From NCBI GenBank assembly GCA_951640165.1, contig OX621241.1, positions 12,715,001 through 12,779,000 on the forward strand: a stretch of 64,000 bases of DNA, written 5' to 3'. The number at the start of each line of letters is the position of its first letter. Positions within the stretch are counted from its first letter, which is position 1. Position numbers and translations under genes: made by a program. Below the pieces are notes generated by a model. That model worked only from the letters and a program-made list of their open reading frames with translations. It had not been told where the DNA came from and made no database searches. This DNA is from Pseudoips prasinana (lineage: Eukaryota > Arthropoda > Insecta > Lepidoptera > Nolidae). This document shows, in pieces, positions 34,301-43,091 of the stretch.

Positions 34301-37300
34301 TTTACGCCACAAACTTTTTTTGAAATGATAAAAGCAACCTACTATTTTCACACCAGGGAAAAAATTTTTGACCGCTTGTATTGATGAAACTTCGAAGTCC
34401 ATGGTCATTACAGCCGGCTCCCATTCGGGTATCTGGCTTTTTATGAGTTCAAAAAGCAACTTATACGTAGATGTCTTCTTATCAGGTAGAAGTGCATAAG
34501 CTACTGGAACAACATTTACGTAGTCTTCATTACTTCCAACATCTGCATGTATAGTACAGAGTTGATAAAATGACTTAATACAAATTTTAAATGTGCCATC
34601 AATATAGAAATGTTTGCACAGTTTAAAATATTTTTTCATTTCTTCACTTGCAAACACAATTACGCGTTTTTTTTGCCCTCTATAGTCAGCAAGCAATAAT
34701 TTTTGGTACGTTTTTGGTACTTCGACGTCGGCAGGTTTGTGAAAAGTGACTTTTTTTGCTCCAATAGCATCGTTTCTTTTTTTGTAGAGTCGCTTTTCTA
34801 TGTTATGAAAATGTGGTAATTGTGTAACAAAATTTAATCCCTCGTCTATAAGAACTTCCATATTATTCTCAAACACTTGCGCAACAGGGATATTTATGTC
34901 CTTTTGAACATCTTCTACACATTTTTGCATTTGGCGGTTCACTCTATCTTTCGCGAAATCAATAGGTTCATGACAATGAGCAGTTTCGTTCAAAATAGTC
35001 ATCGCATCGACTCTGATTTTTACTGTCGCGTTGCAAACACTTTTTCTTGCACATCGCCAGAGTTTTGAGCCATCTTTGTTTATTCTTTTAAGAATATATT
35101 CGTAGCCAGCTCTTCGCAAAAGTTCACGTCCTCTTTGTGTGACGTCTATATCAAACGACTGTTCACCACGTGAAGTTGAAGGATTTTTTTCATCCATTTT
35201 GATAATTCTAAAATCGAAAAAAAAATTATTAACTACTGTTAGTTATCTCTGATAATTATCTACTGGTAGTTGTCTGGTAGTGAAATTACAATTTTTTTTT
35301 GCGATATTTAAAAGTCTCATCAAAGATCAGAAGCAATTTAAAGTAAAAATATTTCTAACCACATCGTTTAACCCCCCTATTAGCTTGTTTTGTTTATAAA
35401 TAAGTTAATAAAAAATTGGTTTACATACCTGAAAACTATTAAATGAAGTCACTACACCACCACTCACATCACACAATTTGCAACAAATATTCAGCGCAGT
35501 ATCTTACAATGATCTAATACGACACTGTCTGATACAAAACTTCACTTTCTTAAACTGATAAGCTTCTTGTTTGTGATTGGCCGAGCCTGTCATCGGGCGA
35601 TGCAAAATTTCCCGTTTATAACAAAAGGGCTACCTGACCTTGAAATCGACAGGCAAAACGGACTCGAGTTAGAGAGGGATAGTATTATACCATCATACAA
35701 TGCTATTCTCTTTGTGTGTGTTTACCTGCATGTGTGAATTATGTAAAAACGGGCTAGCTTAATCTATTACTAAGCGCATAGGATAAAATCATATCTAGAA
35801 CGAGTCAATGATATTCATATAAATAATTTAGAATTTTTTTCGTTTGACTGTACCGATTTGGGCTTGAATAATAGATTTTTTTAAGTTATCTATGAGTGGT
35901 CCCAGTCGCTGGAAGAAAAATATTTATTTTTTACGGATCCGGCGACTGGGACCGCGGTCCTAGTTAATTGCGGTCCCAGTCGCCGGAAGCCTCAAGGGCA
36001 AACCTATCTTGTATACATAAAGAAAGTCGGATTATTTAAACCATTTATAACTAAAGAATTGCTGCACCGATTTTGACGATGTCTGATTTTTTGGATTCGT
36101 TTACACCAAGAATTGCAGAATAACTATTAAAAAAAAATTTACATAAAACATATCTTGATAAGATTCGAGGTTTTATTTATATTTTTAAAGCAGTACTATC
36201 TATATTTGCCGGGACGGCTAATTGAATAGAAAAAAGAAAGTCTACCTCAGGTCGGATAGTTCAGGGCTTACAAAGCCTCTAAAGCCTCGATATAAAAATT
36301 AAAATGGACGAACCCAATACTGACTGAGACGGTGCGGTTGTGGTAGAGCCGTAGGGAGGCCATCTCCTGCAGTACGGATAGTATCTTCATAGTCTGCAGC
36401 TGCCAGATGTACAGGCCTGGCATCCAGATGAGCTGACGGTACTCCCATGGTAGGTCTATGAACGGCATACTTTGGGGCACATGCAGCCGACTGTCCGCCC
36501 ATGATACTTGTAGGAACACGTCTAAGGTTATCTCCTGGAATAATATAAAAAAACGTATTAAGTTGGAGTTTACTAAACGGTATGGTTCTATTTAGTTCTT
36601 CTAAGACTTTGTATAGTATCTATGTAGAAGATCGCGACTTGACGACAACCGTTATTGGTTGCTTGTTCAATCCTTGCACAAGATACATATTTATGTTCAT
36701 AAATATGTCTATTGGTTTTGGTCTAGGTGTTTTCTGTGTATTGTATATAATTTAATAACTTATTCAATAAAAATCATAACACAGATATTACAAAAGCAGG
36801 TGGAACGATAAAAGCTGCAGTAGTGTTTCCACTGTGTTGCTGTTGCTATGGAATCCTTTTGTTGTAAATCTATATATTTACAATATTTTTACTATACTAT
36901 ATATTTACAAAAAAAAGTAAAGCAAATAAGTATTCCTGCCGTTGTCTTGTATCCACAATACAAGTTTTGCTTAGTTTGGCTAGATGGTGCTGTGTGCTAA
37001 GTCCCAGATATTTATTATTATAACGGCAGCCGGTCTATAAGACCGGCTGCCGTTGAGTGTGATTCTAGTTGTATATAATATTTGGTGGGCCTGGGTTCGA
37101 ATCCCGGTAAGTGCAAATATTTGTGTGATGAGCACGAATATTTGTTTCTGACTCATGGATGTTTTCTATGTATATATGTATTTATCTATCTATATAAATA
37201 TGTATATCGTCGCCTGGTACCCATAGTACAAGCTTTGCTTAGTTTGGGGCTAGGATGATCTGTGTGACATTGTCCACAGATATCCCCAGATGTCCCCAGA

Positions 37301-39995
37301 TAATCATTAAAATTAGTTGAATGTTAAACATACAAACTTACTATTATTATAACCTTAAAAACAAACTAGTGAATAAAAAAATAACAAATAAAAAGCGCAC
37401 TTAAGTAATGTTGTATTATAAATAAAAAAATTATTCTTGGTTACCTCCACTGCTTTTAACAAAGTCCTATGTTCTACGGTTTTTTATTTAGATTAGATAT
37501 AATTTGTCTTACAATTGCGGAGGATTATATAACGAAGTATTCTTCAATACGAAATTAAAATTCATATGTAATTTAAACACCTAAAAAGTATAATTTATTA
37601 AAACGATTTACTTGAAACATAATCCCAAAATACCTTTTTCAATTTCTTCTACCCTAGAACATAATTATATGGCTCAGCTTGGGAAAGACCTACTGAACTT
37701 ATTTAAATCCAGTTTTCAAAGGAACCTCGAACACGAACTAAACCTGTGGCTGAAAGTAGAATATTTGTCATGTTAAGGCCTACTTATATAAGTATTCTAC
37801 CTCGTTGGTCTAGCGGTAGCGTGTTCACCCGCAGAGAACGAGGTCCTGAGTTCAAATCCCGGGTCGGGCTAAAGTGATTTTGGGACTTTTCTGTAAAAAG
37901 AAAAAATTCTCAGCAACAGCCCGAAGTCTGGGAGTTGGCGGTATTATACCCCCGTGCCTCGGAGAGCACGTAAAGCCGTCGGTACTGTACCTGAACTCTT
38001 TCCGGTCGTGTCGCATAGGCGTCCTATCGGATCATGAGAGTGATGGAATAGAAAGTGCTCATGTGTTTGCGCACACACTTGAGCACTATAATATGTCCCG
38101 CGCAGATGGCTAATCTCTGTTGAGACTGGCCGCAGTGGCCGAAATTCGGCTAGGAGGACATTATTATTATATAAGTATGAATAAATTTACATAGGTAAAT
38201 CATAGCTAACTTAATATGTGCATAGACACGTGTCATGTTAGCAATAGAAATAGCAAAAAAACACGCCCTATTGATTTCTTACTAACATTAGGTCTTCAAC
38301 GTTTTGCCGATGCACGATGGTAGATTATCATTAGCGTCATCATGTCAGCTGAAAGACTAAAGGCTTCCCCAATTATCTTTAGAATAGCTGGTCTTACTTT
38401 CTCGTCTTAATTACTAGCTGGTTTTTCTTTGTGAAGAGAAAATAAAAGAATTTTGATTTTGATTTGATTTGATTTCTTATGCTACCCGCATGCAGGGGCT
38501 TCCCGCGTCCCACATAAGATCGTTAGTCCACTGACAGAGAACCTTGCTGCTATAGCAGCCGTGGGGTCTACGGATGATGTGCCTCTGCCGCCACCTATTG
38601 CCAATTCAGTTTTAGATTCCGTCCCGTTTTACCCTTTGGATACGGAACCCTCCGTACCCAAAGGGTAAAACGGAACCCTATTACTAAGACTTCGCTGTCT
38701 GTCTGTCCGTCTGTCACCGGGCTCTAACTCATGAATTGTGATAGTTCGACAGTTGAAATTTTCAGAGATGATGTATTTCTGTTGCCGCTATAACTAAATA
38801 ATAAAATACAAAATAAAAAAATAAAAAAATAACTAAGGGGGCTCCCATACAACAAACATGAATTTTTTGCTCGTTTTTATAGATAATGATACGGAACCCT
38901 TCGTGTGCGAGTCCGACTCGCACTTGGCCGGTTTTTTCGATTCAATCCGAGCACAGTCATCTCCAATGTTGCTTGTAAGGCTCAGAGTTACCGAAAACGT
39001 GGATATGTCTATTATAATTCCTAAATTAATAGGGAACTATAGAAGCTAAAAACTTTAAAAGCTGCTAGCTTTAAAGTTCGGAGCTACATTTAAACCATGT
39101 GATGGTAAAGTAACCAGAAGATGAAATAGAAATCTACAATGTAAAGAAACAAAGAGAATTGTTCGATACTTAAAAAGTTTTCTAGTTTGTTTGTGGTATA
39201 AAAGTGGCGATTGACGATTTAACGAGACAGTAAAATACGAGCGTGAATGTTTTTTTATTGTTTCTTGTATCTGATATCGATCGCAGTACAGACGCCAGCA
39301 CATCCAGCTACCCCAATCTGTCAAATTTCTTTTATAGATTTTCAACTTTATCACATAACCATAAGGATCACTTTCAATTGGGGAAATTTGACAGATTGGG
39401 GTAGCTTGATGTGCTGGCGTCTGTACAATACACTTATTACATATATCCTTGTATACAGTCAAAAGCATTAACGTGTACCTTCTTGCCTAGAAGGTTATTG
39501 CAAGGTACGGCAAGATATGGAAAAGTAAAATCTTTTTTAGGGTCCTGTACCCAAAGTTTAAAACGGGACCCTATTACTAAGATTTCGCTGTCGGTCTGTC
39601 TGTCTGTCCGTCTGTCACCAGGTTGCATCTCACGAACTGTTATAGTTAGGCAGTTGAAATTTTCACATAGTTAGACAGTTGAAATTTTCACAGATGATGT
39701 AATTCTGTTGCCGCTATAACAACAAACACAAAAAAACAAAATAAAATAAATATTTAAAGGGGCTCCCATACAAGAAACGTGAAATTTTTGTGTTTTTATA
39801 GATAATGGTTCGGAGCCCATCGTGCGCGAGCCCGACTCGCACTTGGCCAGTTTTTTTTAACATCTCACTATGCATACTATGCATTAAAAACATTGCAGGG
39901 CTGTAAACAACTAAGTAATTTACTTACTTCTTTGTTCTCATCTACTCCCGAGACTCTGTTGACTTTCACCCCTATGTATACCGTAGTGTTTTTAT
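25155..39995 (-). CDS. Cys-loop ligand-gated ion channel, probably anion-selective (seven exons, 5' end missing)
   Basis: Exons in order are 39995-39928, 36534-36314, 31078-30996, 29529-29368, 28696-28498, 28054-27844 and 25376-25155; all phases agree and give about 388 residues. The protein would be a plasma-membrane subunit of a pentameric channel. Seen in order are the extracellular FLQVSWADSRL and YRQLIWMPGLYIW, the signature loop C-EMDFVLYPLDVQN-C (13 residues between cysteines), M1-M2 with SWGSFCVIPEIVPGRM, M3 EVWLISCTIFVFLALMEYF, a short loop, and M4 before the stop. P-G-R before M2 replaces the P-A-R of GABA/glycine channels and fits the insect pHCl-2/hodor/CG6927 group, by memory. 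The signal peptide exon is unproven (candidate at 40514). The introns are rich in transposons. Confidence 0.9.
25377..27843. other. Last intron of the channel gene
   Basis: 2.5 kb without a recognised gene. A fragment of family G repeat sits at 26225-26285. A GC-richer patch at 27100-27450 contains a 103-codon frame (26974-27285) with no domain I know; it may be a decayed transposon. Confidence 0.5.
27844..28054 (-). CDS. Channel exon: M3 and cytoplasmic loop
   Basis: It lies between ATTCCAG and GTCAGC. It encodes TNSPDALELKC, M3 and a short arginine-rich loop (SWSRRRADLRR). 211 bases, ending in phase 0. Confidence 0.9.
28150..28268 (-). mobile_element. tRNA-derived SINE fragment (family C-like)
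   Basis: On the - strand a tRNA-like head reads GACCGCCTCGTTAGTCCAG (A-box region), then GGGTTCAAATCCCGG (B-box). A true tRNA gene is unlikely because no acceptor stem closes. It resembles the SINE head at 37797. It lies in a channel intron. Confidence 0.65.
28498..28696 (-). CDS. Channel exon: pre-M1, M1 and M2
   Basis: It lies between TTGGTCAG and GTATGA and encodes LQITLSRELRSYLLESYLP, M1 (SSLFVIISWGSFCVI) and M2 starting PEIVPGRM. This is the pore-forming segment. Confidence 0.92.
29368..29529 (-). CDS. Channel exon: loop C region
   Basis: It lies between TTTCAG and GTAAAT and encodes KYTKQDVRFEWREVAPF and LPKYVVTFVTDKSN. Phase 1 in and phase 1 out agree with both neighbours. Confidence 0.88.
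29625..29800 (+). mobile_element. SINE (family B), degenerate
   Basis: Contains GGCCGGTTGGTGGTAAATGC, a deleted B-box, CAGGACAGATATTTGTGTG, CTGAGTCTGGGTG and a TATGTATTTACAAAAGAAA block in the order of the copy at 57505. Confidence 0.65.
30330..30470 (-). mobile_element. SINE (family B), reverse copy
   Basis: On the - strand it reads GGCCGGGCGTGGTTTTAAAT, then GTGGGTTCGATTCCCATCC and GACAAATATTTGTGTGCATG and TGTCCTGAGTCTCGG. It lies in a channel intron. Confidence 0.75.
30720..30965 (-). repeat. Dispersed repeat (family G), reverse copy
   Basis: Reverse complement of the series found at 18465-18700, from CACCGGTCAGTAAATGGGAC to TGACACCAGGGTAACC, with a poly(A) tract inside. Confidence 0.6.
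30996..31078 (-). CDS. Channel exon: Cys-loop
   Basis: It lies between TTCACAG and GTAAGT. It encodes ATITIKCEMDFVLYPLDVQ followed by NCAIDFSS; the two cysteines are 14 positions apart. Confidence 0.92.
31187..31503 (+). mobile_element. Non-autonomous Helitron
   Basis: It starts TCTATACATG and ends GGGGCACAGCTAG, inserted between A (31186) and T (31504), the Helitron rule (5' TC, 3' CTRR, A^T target). A CCGCGG palindrome precedes the 3' end. Copies with the same 3' end are at 46145-46489, 48347-48519 and 49346-49505. No helicase gene is present. It sits in the channel intron upstream of the Cys-loop exon. Confidence 0.85.
31640..31699. repeat. Short hairpin
   Basis: AGATCGAAACTTCTACTATA at 31640 and its near-complement ending TTTCGATCT by 31699 form a stem of about 20 bases around a 20-base loop. 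Confidence 0.55.
31847..32113 (+). repeat. Dispersed repeat (family H), copy 1
   Basis: It starts with GGTTCCGTACCCAAAGGGTA, contains a run of CTGTCTGTCCGTCTGTCACC and GTTGAAATTTTCACAGA, and ends CGACTCGCACTTGGCCGG followed by T-runs. Full or near-full copies are at 38645 and 39533. It has no coding potential; class unknown. Confidence 0.8.
32114..32206 (+). pseudogene. LINE ORF2 C-terminal sliver, split by the MULE
   Basis: The frame encodes RTTKLWNALPINVFPD, the C-terminal L-WN-LP motif of CR1/Jockey-type LINE proteins. It is cut by the MULE insertion at 32207 and would resume after 36001. Confidence 0.5.
32214..32302. promoter_or_regulatory. Repeated 15-bp motif in the left MULE end
   Basis: CCGGCGACTGGGACC occurs at 32214-32228, inverted at 32247-32261 with one change, and direct again at 32288-32302. 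The first two face each other around a GGACCGCGGTCC palindrome. The right end mirrors this at 35898-35912, 35939-35953 and 35972-35986. Such arrays are typical transposase binding sites; that role is inferred. Confidence 0.65.
32550..33066. repeat. Direct repeats and 24-bp perfect hairpin inside the MULE
   Basis: About 32550-32760 and 32897-33066 are direct copies (GTGCTTATAATAATAATCAA, ATTTATCACAAAATCAG, AGTTTAAAATGGCCGT). Between them, 32831-32854 and 32861-32884 form a perfect 24-bp stem with a GTGGTC loop. Function unknown; noncoding 3' region of the MULE. Confidence 0.75.
33144..35197 (-). pseudogene. MULE transposase with FLYWCH domain, split by a LINE
   Basis: From ATG 35197 the frame encodes a FLYWCH zinc-finger region (about residues 25-75: LWRCARKSVC...HCH), a linker, then the MULE catalytic domain: KHFYIDGTFKICIKS with the first D, AYALLPDKKTSTYKLLFELI, MTMDFEVSSIQAV with the second D, and GCFYHFKKSLWRK. 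A LINE piece interrupts at 34076-33391. After it the transposase resumes with NNAVEQWNSHIRKY, giving the catalytic E, to a stop at 33144. Apart from the insert no stop or shift was seen. It cuts DNA at the MULE TIRs in related elements. Without excision of the LINE the transposase lacks its C-terminus. Confidence 0.88.
33391..34076 (-). mobile_element. LINE 3' fragment inserted in the MULE transposase
   Basis: The insert encodes KAYKNLGFLLRTAKGF, ALVRSHLECNAVIWTPHEV and RVQNKFIRFIYLK (end of a CR1/Jockey-type RT and its C-terminal domain), stops at 33482 and ends in an (AAATA)n tail. AAAACA-type sequence on both sides is the probable target duplication. The junction preserves the reading frame, so the MULE frame reads straight into RT sequence. 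Confidence 0.85.
36314..36534 (-). CDS. Channel exon: ligand-binding core
   Basis: It follows TTCCAG and encodes EITLDVFLQVSWADSRL, YRQLIWMPGLYIW and LYHNRTVSVSIG. The GTTCGT donor is weak but the only one that keeps phase with the Cys-loop exon. Confidence 0.88.
36655..37021 (+). mobile_element. Degenerate SINE (family B)
   Basis: Traces include GTTGGTTGCTTGTTCAATCC-like head, CACAAGATACATATTTATG, a late CAAGTTTTGCTTAGTTTGGC and GATGGTGCTGTGTG tail with TTATTATTAT. Much diverged. Confidence 0.4.
37022..37054. repeat. Perfect 15-bp GC-rich hairpin
   Basis: AACGGCAGCCGGTCT at 37022-37036 and its exact complement at 37040-37054 are separated by ATA. It replaces the usual tRNA-like 5' head of the SINE that follows. 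Confidence 0.85.
37063..37310 (+). mobile_element. SINE (family A), head rearranged
   Basis: From the B-box GGGTTCGAATCCCGGTAAG onward it matches 57815-58152: GATGAGCACGAATATTTG, ATGGATGTTTTCTATG, GTACCCATAGTACAAGC, TTGCTTAGTTTGGGG and GTGTGACATTGTCC. The part before the B-box differs from other copies. Confidence 0.8.
37311..37796. other. Channel intron, no recognised feature
   Basis: AT-rich sequence between two SINEs. Confidence 0.4.
37797..38170 (+). mobile_element. tRNA-derived SINE (family C)
   Basis: The head is tRNA-like: TACCTCGTTGGTCTAGCGG with an A-box, then GAGTTCAAATCCCGGGTCGG with a B-box. A body follows (CGTGCCTCGGAGAGCACG, CTGAACTCTTTCCGGTC, TGTCCCGCGCAGATGGC) and a TTATTATTAT tail. 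Body and tail recur at 61815-62150. No clover-leaf closes fully, so it is not a tRNA gene. Confidence 0.85.
38645..38938 (+). repeat. Dispersed repeat (family H), copy 2
   Basis: Same order of blocks as at 31847, ending CGACTCGCACTTGGCCGG. Just before it, TTTTACCCTTTGGATACGG forms an inverted copy of its own start. Confidence 0.8.
39289..39423. mobile_element. 135-bp MITE, copy 1
   Basis: Long inverted repeats starting CAGACGCCAGCACATC run about 45 bases inward, past CTACCCCAATCTGTCAAATT. TA flanks both sides (39287-39288, 39424-39425), suggesting Tc1/mariner mobilisation. Same-length copies are at 45014-45148 and 47211-47345. Confidence 0.9.
39533..39856 (+). repeat. Dispersed repeat (family H), copy 3
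   Basis: Starts TTTTTAGGGTCCTGTACCC, contains a duplicated TTAG(A/G)CAGTTGAAATTTTCACA block, and ends CGACTCGCACTTGGCCAG with a T-run. Confidence 0.8.
39928..39995 (-). CDS. Channel exon: extracellular domain start
   Basis: It lies between CTTGTTTCAG and GTAAGT and encodes KNTTVYIGVKVNRVSGVDEN-type sequence, the first beta strand region. The frame stays open upstream to about 40215, so a longer 5' boundary is possible. Confidence 0.7.
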
Positions 39996-40310
39996 CTGAA
40001 ACAAGCAATATTGCGTTAGTAGACATAATGACGGACGGTTGCGAATAATCGTGGCCAATCAATGAGTTTATGGCCGCCGGTGGAGATATCACGGGTTTCG
40101 GCAAAACCGCAGTATTAGCACCAGAATAAATAACCCGCAGAATGCAAGCTGCAAACGCACTCCCGATTTTATTGCATTTAGAGACTTTTATAAGGTGACT
40201 GTTAATTAGGGATCAAAAGTTAAACACATGATTAAGCTGTTGATAACAAACATTCTCCCGGTATTCTTAATTGCACATTTGTAAGAAACAGTTCGATCAC
40301 TGAACAATGA

Positions 40311-40505
40311 CTGCACGTGTGGCGCACCGGCTAAGACAGGCACCTCGCCGCTTCGTGTCGCGGGTTCGAGTCCCGTGCCGGACAACTATTTGTGTGACCC
40401 ATAAATAGTTGTTCTGAGTCTGGATGTAATTTGTGTCCGTCTAACATATGTTTGTAAAGTAGCCCGCGACACAGGGATTCAATACCCTAATGCGGGCTAA
40501 AAAAA
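40311..40505 (+). mobile_element. tRNA-derived SINE inside the 21-bp TIR element
   Basis: The head contains GGCGCACCGGCTAAGACAGG and a B-box GGGTTCGAGTCCCGTGCCGG, then ACTATTTGTGTGACCC and GTTGTTCTGAGTCTGG. A GGGCTAAAAAAAA end closes it. It is related to family B but has a distinct 3' part. Confidence 0.7.
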
Positions 40506-40513
40506 ATGCTCAC

Positions 40514-40611
40514 TGAAAAACAAAAACGCTGATGAGTCCGAAGGCGGCAGCTGTATCTATATAAGGCACCGTCACGACGCGTTTAAGTTGCTTGCATTTA
40601 TACAGTTCCAT
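40514..40611 (-). CDS. Candidate signal-peptide exon of the channel gene
   Basis: On the - strand, ATG at 40611 opens MELYKCKQLKRVV followed by the apolar stretch AAAFGLISVFVF and a GTGAGC donor (40513). Position, basic start and hydrophobic core fit a signal peptide upstream of the channel exons. The phase (2) does not match the best acceptor at 39996 (phase 1), and the stretch lies within the 21-bp TIR unit, so this is weak. Confidence 0.2.
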
Positions 40612-40666
40612 TAGGGGAAAACAGAAAACATCTGTGTAGAGGTCACTAATTAACAGTCACCTTATA

Positions 40667-41980
40667 TATGGGGTAAATATAGTCGTATAGAATATCAATA
40701 TTAAGTTAACCATGTTGGCAGAGCTTATGAGAAGGTCTGTATCAAGTAGCAGAAGGACAAAATCAGCTAACGCAATGAGATGTAGTAAGGAAGTATAGTA
40801 GAGAACAGCGATGTAATTTTCATCATTTTTGTTGTGTCAAATATTGCTGAGCTCCGATTTCAACCGCATACATGTGCATGACTATACTTGAGCTATTACA
40901 AAACTTACGAATTATATCATAAACCAATATTATCGGACCTTTCGCTTGCACTTATAGGCCTTATGGAGCTGCTCTAGTGTTGTGTGTAAAAATATGGTTC
41001 TTGACGATAGGTAATGAGGGAAAGGTTAAGGAAATATTGTCGAGAATGTATTTTTTATTTCCGTTTCTAAAACATACAATATATTGCATGCCATAAAGCT
41101 GAAATTAATAATATTTTTACAAGGCAAAGTTACTTACAAATGTTGTGTAACAAATTTTAGACAATTATTAATCAGCATAGAATATTAATCTATGTCCATG
41201 TCAACCTCTGAGCACTCACTGTCATCTTAGTGAAAATTTATTAACAGAGGCTCTATTCTTTGATCTTTAAAAATTGTCTTGGCTGATGCAGCCATTCAGA
41301 ACCTCCAACTCCTCTGTGCACTAAGCTGCGTCCGTGCAGCATTTTGTGACGTAGTTTGCAAGATCGTAATGGCCCAAGTATAGTCAATAGATTATGGAAT
41401 AATTATTTTAACAGAGTTCCAACAAAAGTTAGGTTAATAACCTTACTTTTGTTCGAACTCGGTTAAAATTAAATACATTTCCTTAAATCTCGGGCACTGT
41501 TGATAAATTACGCTCTTCTTAATTTGAGATCATAGAAAATTACTAAACACGGTAAAATAAAAACAAATAAAAATTCATATATTTTATTTGGCGTAGATAA
41601 ACCTATAATTATGTTATACCAACTTTTATACTATCTAATAAAGTCATTCTAAATAAAATAACAAAAGTTCCGTCACTATGATTACTTGTCTTCTCTCTTT
41701 TTTGTTAATTCTCATTAATATTTTGTAGTTCAAGTATATTTGTACATCACAACTCTTAGATTTTTGTAGTTTTAAATATTTCTTAGATTTTTTATGTACA
41801 TTCCATTCTATTTTCATCGAATCTCGCTTTTGATGATGGCCGAAGAAAAAAGGGTGAACTTTCAGTAGGAGTATACGAAAGATTATTGTTCAAGGGAGAA
41901 TAATTCAGACTAATTACTACATTTTACTGCCGTTTGTTTACATTATAGGGTCGTAGTACTGTACTAGATGTCACAGAAAA
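40667..41980. other. No recognised feature
   Basis: About 1.3 kb of AT-rich DNA without a domain-bearing frame. It would contain the promoter of the channel gene if the first exon is near 40.6 kb, but I see no defined element. Confidence 0.4.
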
Positions 41981-42079
41981 CATATGAGCACTTTGCTAGT
42001 TAGCAAGTACAGTGGTTTTGCAGTTACCTCACACATCTCAGTATGAGGGGATCGAGACTCAAATGGCCTTACGTCTATG

Positions 42080-43091
42080 TCTAATATGGCCGCACTAGAT
42101 AAAGGCGTTCCTCAAGGGTCAATATCAGCACCATCTCTTTTTAATTTATACAGTGCAGATATAACTTAAGCTATAAAGCATTGCTCCCACCATGTATACG
42201 CTGATGATCTCCAAATTTATATCTCATTTAAGCCAGAGGAATCCGCGGTTGCAATAAAAGCCATTAATGAAGATCTAGAAAGTATAGTGAATTGGTCCAA
42301 CCGTAATTCTCCCATGCGGAACCCCTACAAGACTAAATATATAATCTTCGGTTCTAACGGTCAACTAGACAAATTAAAAAGAGCCACGATTTCCCCTAAT
42401 AACATCACCATACTGGGAGAACATATAGAGCGTGTATATGAGGCACGTAACCTGGGCCTACACATGGACCAATCTTTAAAATTTGAAAATCATACAGTAA
42501 ACTGTGTGCAAAACTGCTTCTACCGATTGAAGATCCTGTACAAATTGCGCCCACATTTATGGGAACACTTAAGAATACAACTTGTAGATTCTATAATCCT
42601 ATCCAAACGTAATTACGTAGACTCTATATTTGACCCCAGGCTTCTATCGCGAACTGAGAAATTGATACAAAGGATCCAAAATGCATGTGCACGCTTCTGC
42701 TTTGTCATCCCGCCAAGAACCCACGTAACTCCTTTATTTGAACGAAAATTTCATTCTAAAAATGAAGTTACGGCGTAAATTGCACCTGGCCTGCCTCCTT
42801 TTTGGAGTTATTAAACAAAAGCATCCATCATACCTACATGGTAAAAAAAATTGGACAAATAACCACCGAGAGCGTGAAAACAGACAATGTACGCAGCAAA
42901 TAGCCATCCCCTCTCATAAAACTGCATCCTTTCTTTTCGATACGCGGCCTCTAAATTCTGGAACAACATTCCACCGCCCAATCTAATAATTCTCCGAAAT
43001 AAACAAAAATTTAGGCAAAAAATTAAAGAATTTATTTTATTCAACCAAAAATTAAATCGAATCAGTAAATATAAACCTATCTATAATTTAA
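42080..43091 (+). pseudogene. LINE reverse transcriptase fragment
   Basis: Broken + strand frames encode KGVPQGSISAPSLFNLY, a TAA stop, YADDLQIYISF (catalytic box), then a 163-codon frame (42287-42775) with the thumb and linker and, after a shift, AASKFWNNIPPPN and a C-terminus ending at 43091. The order is that of Jockey/CR1-type ORF2. At least one stop and two frameshifts make it dead. The 5' half is missing. Confidence 0.82.

Larger units (their letters stand above)
32207..35993 (-). mobile_element. MULE DNA transposon with 8-bp target duplication
   Basis: Both ends begin GAGGCTTCCGGCGACTGGG and remain inverted copies over about 100 bases (32207-32310 and 35888-35993). AAGGGCAA flanks both sides (32199-32206 and 35994-36001) as the target duplication. 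Each end holds the motif CCGGCGACTGGGACC three times. It encodes a MULE transposase and was later hit by a LINE. It lies in the 5.2-kb channel intron, on the same strand as that gene. Confidence 0.92.
40189..40666. mobile_element. Element bounded by a perfect 21-bp inverted repeat
   Basis: TATAAGGTGACTGTTAATTA plus G at 40189-40209 is exactly complementary to 40646-40666. Homology does not extend inward. A SINE lies inside. The unit may be a MITE enlarged by the SINE. Its left edge touches the open frame upstream of the first certain channel exon. Confidence 0.65.

Noticed and set aside
37797..37870. tRNA gene
   Set aside because: A and B boxes are present, but the acceptor stem does not pair and a SINE body and tail follow; the same holds for the other tRNA-like heads at 17165, 28150, 40311 and 57505.
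40529..40550. CTGATGAGTCCGAAGG, like the first half of a hammerhead ribozyme
   Set aside because: No GAAAC partner or closing helices follow within a plausible distance; a chance match.
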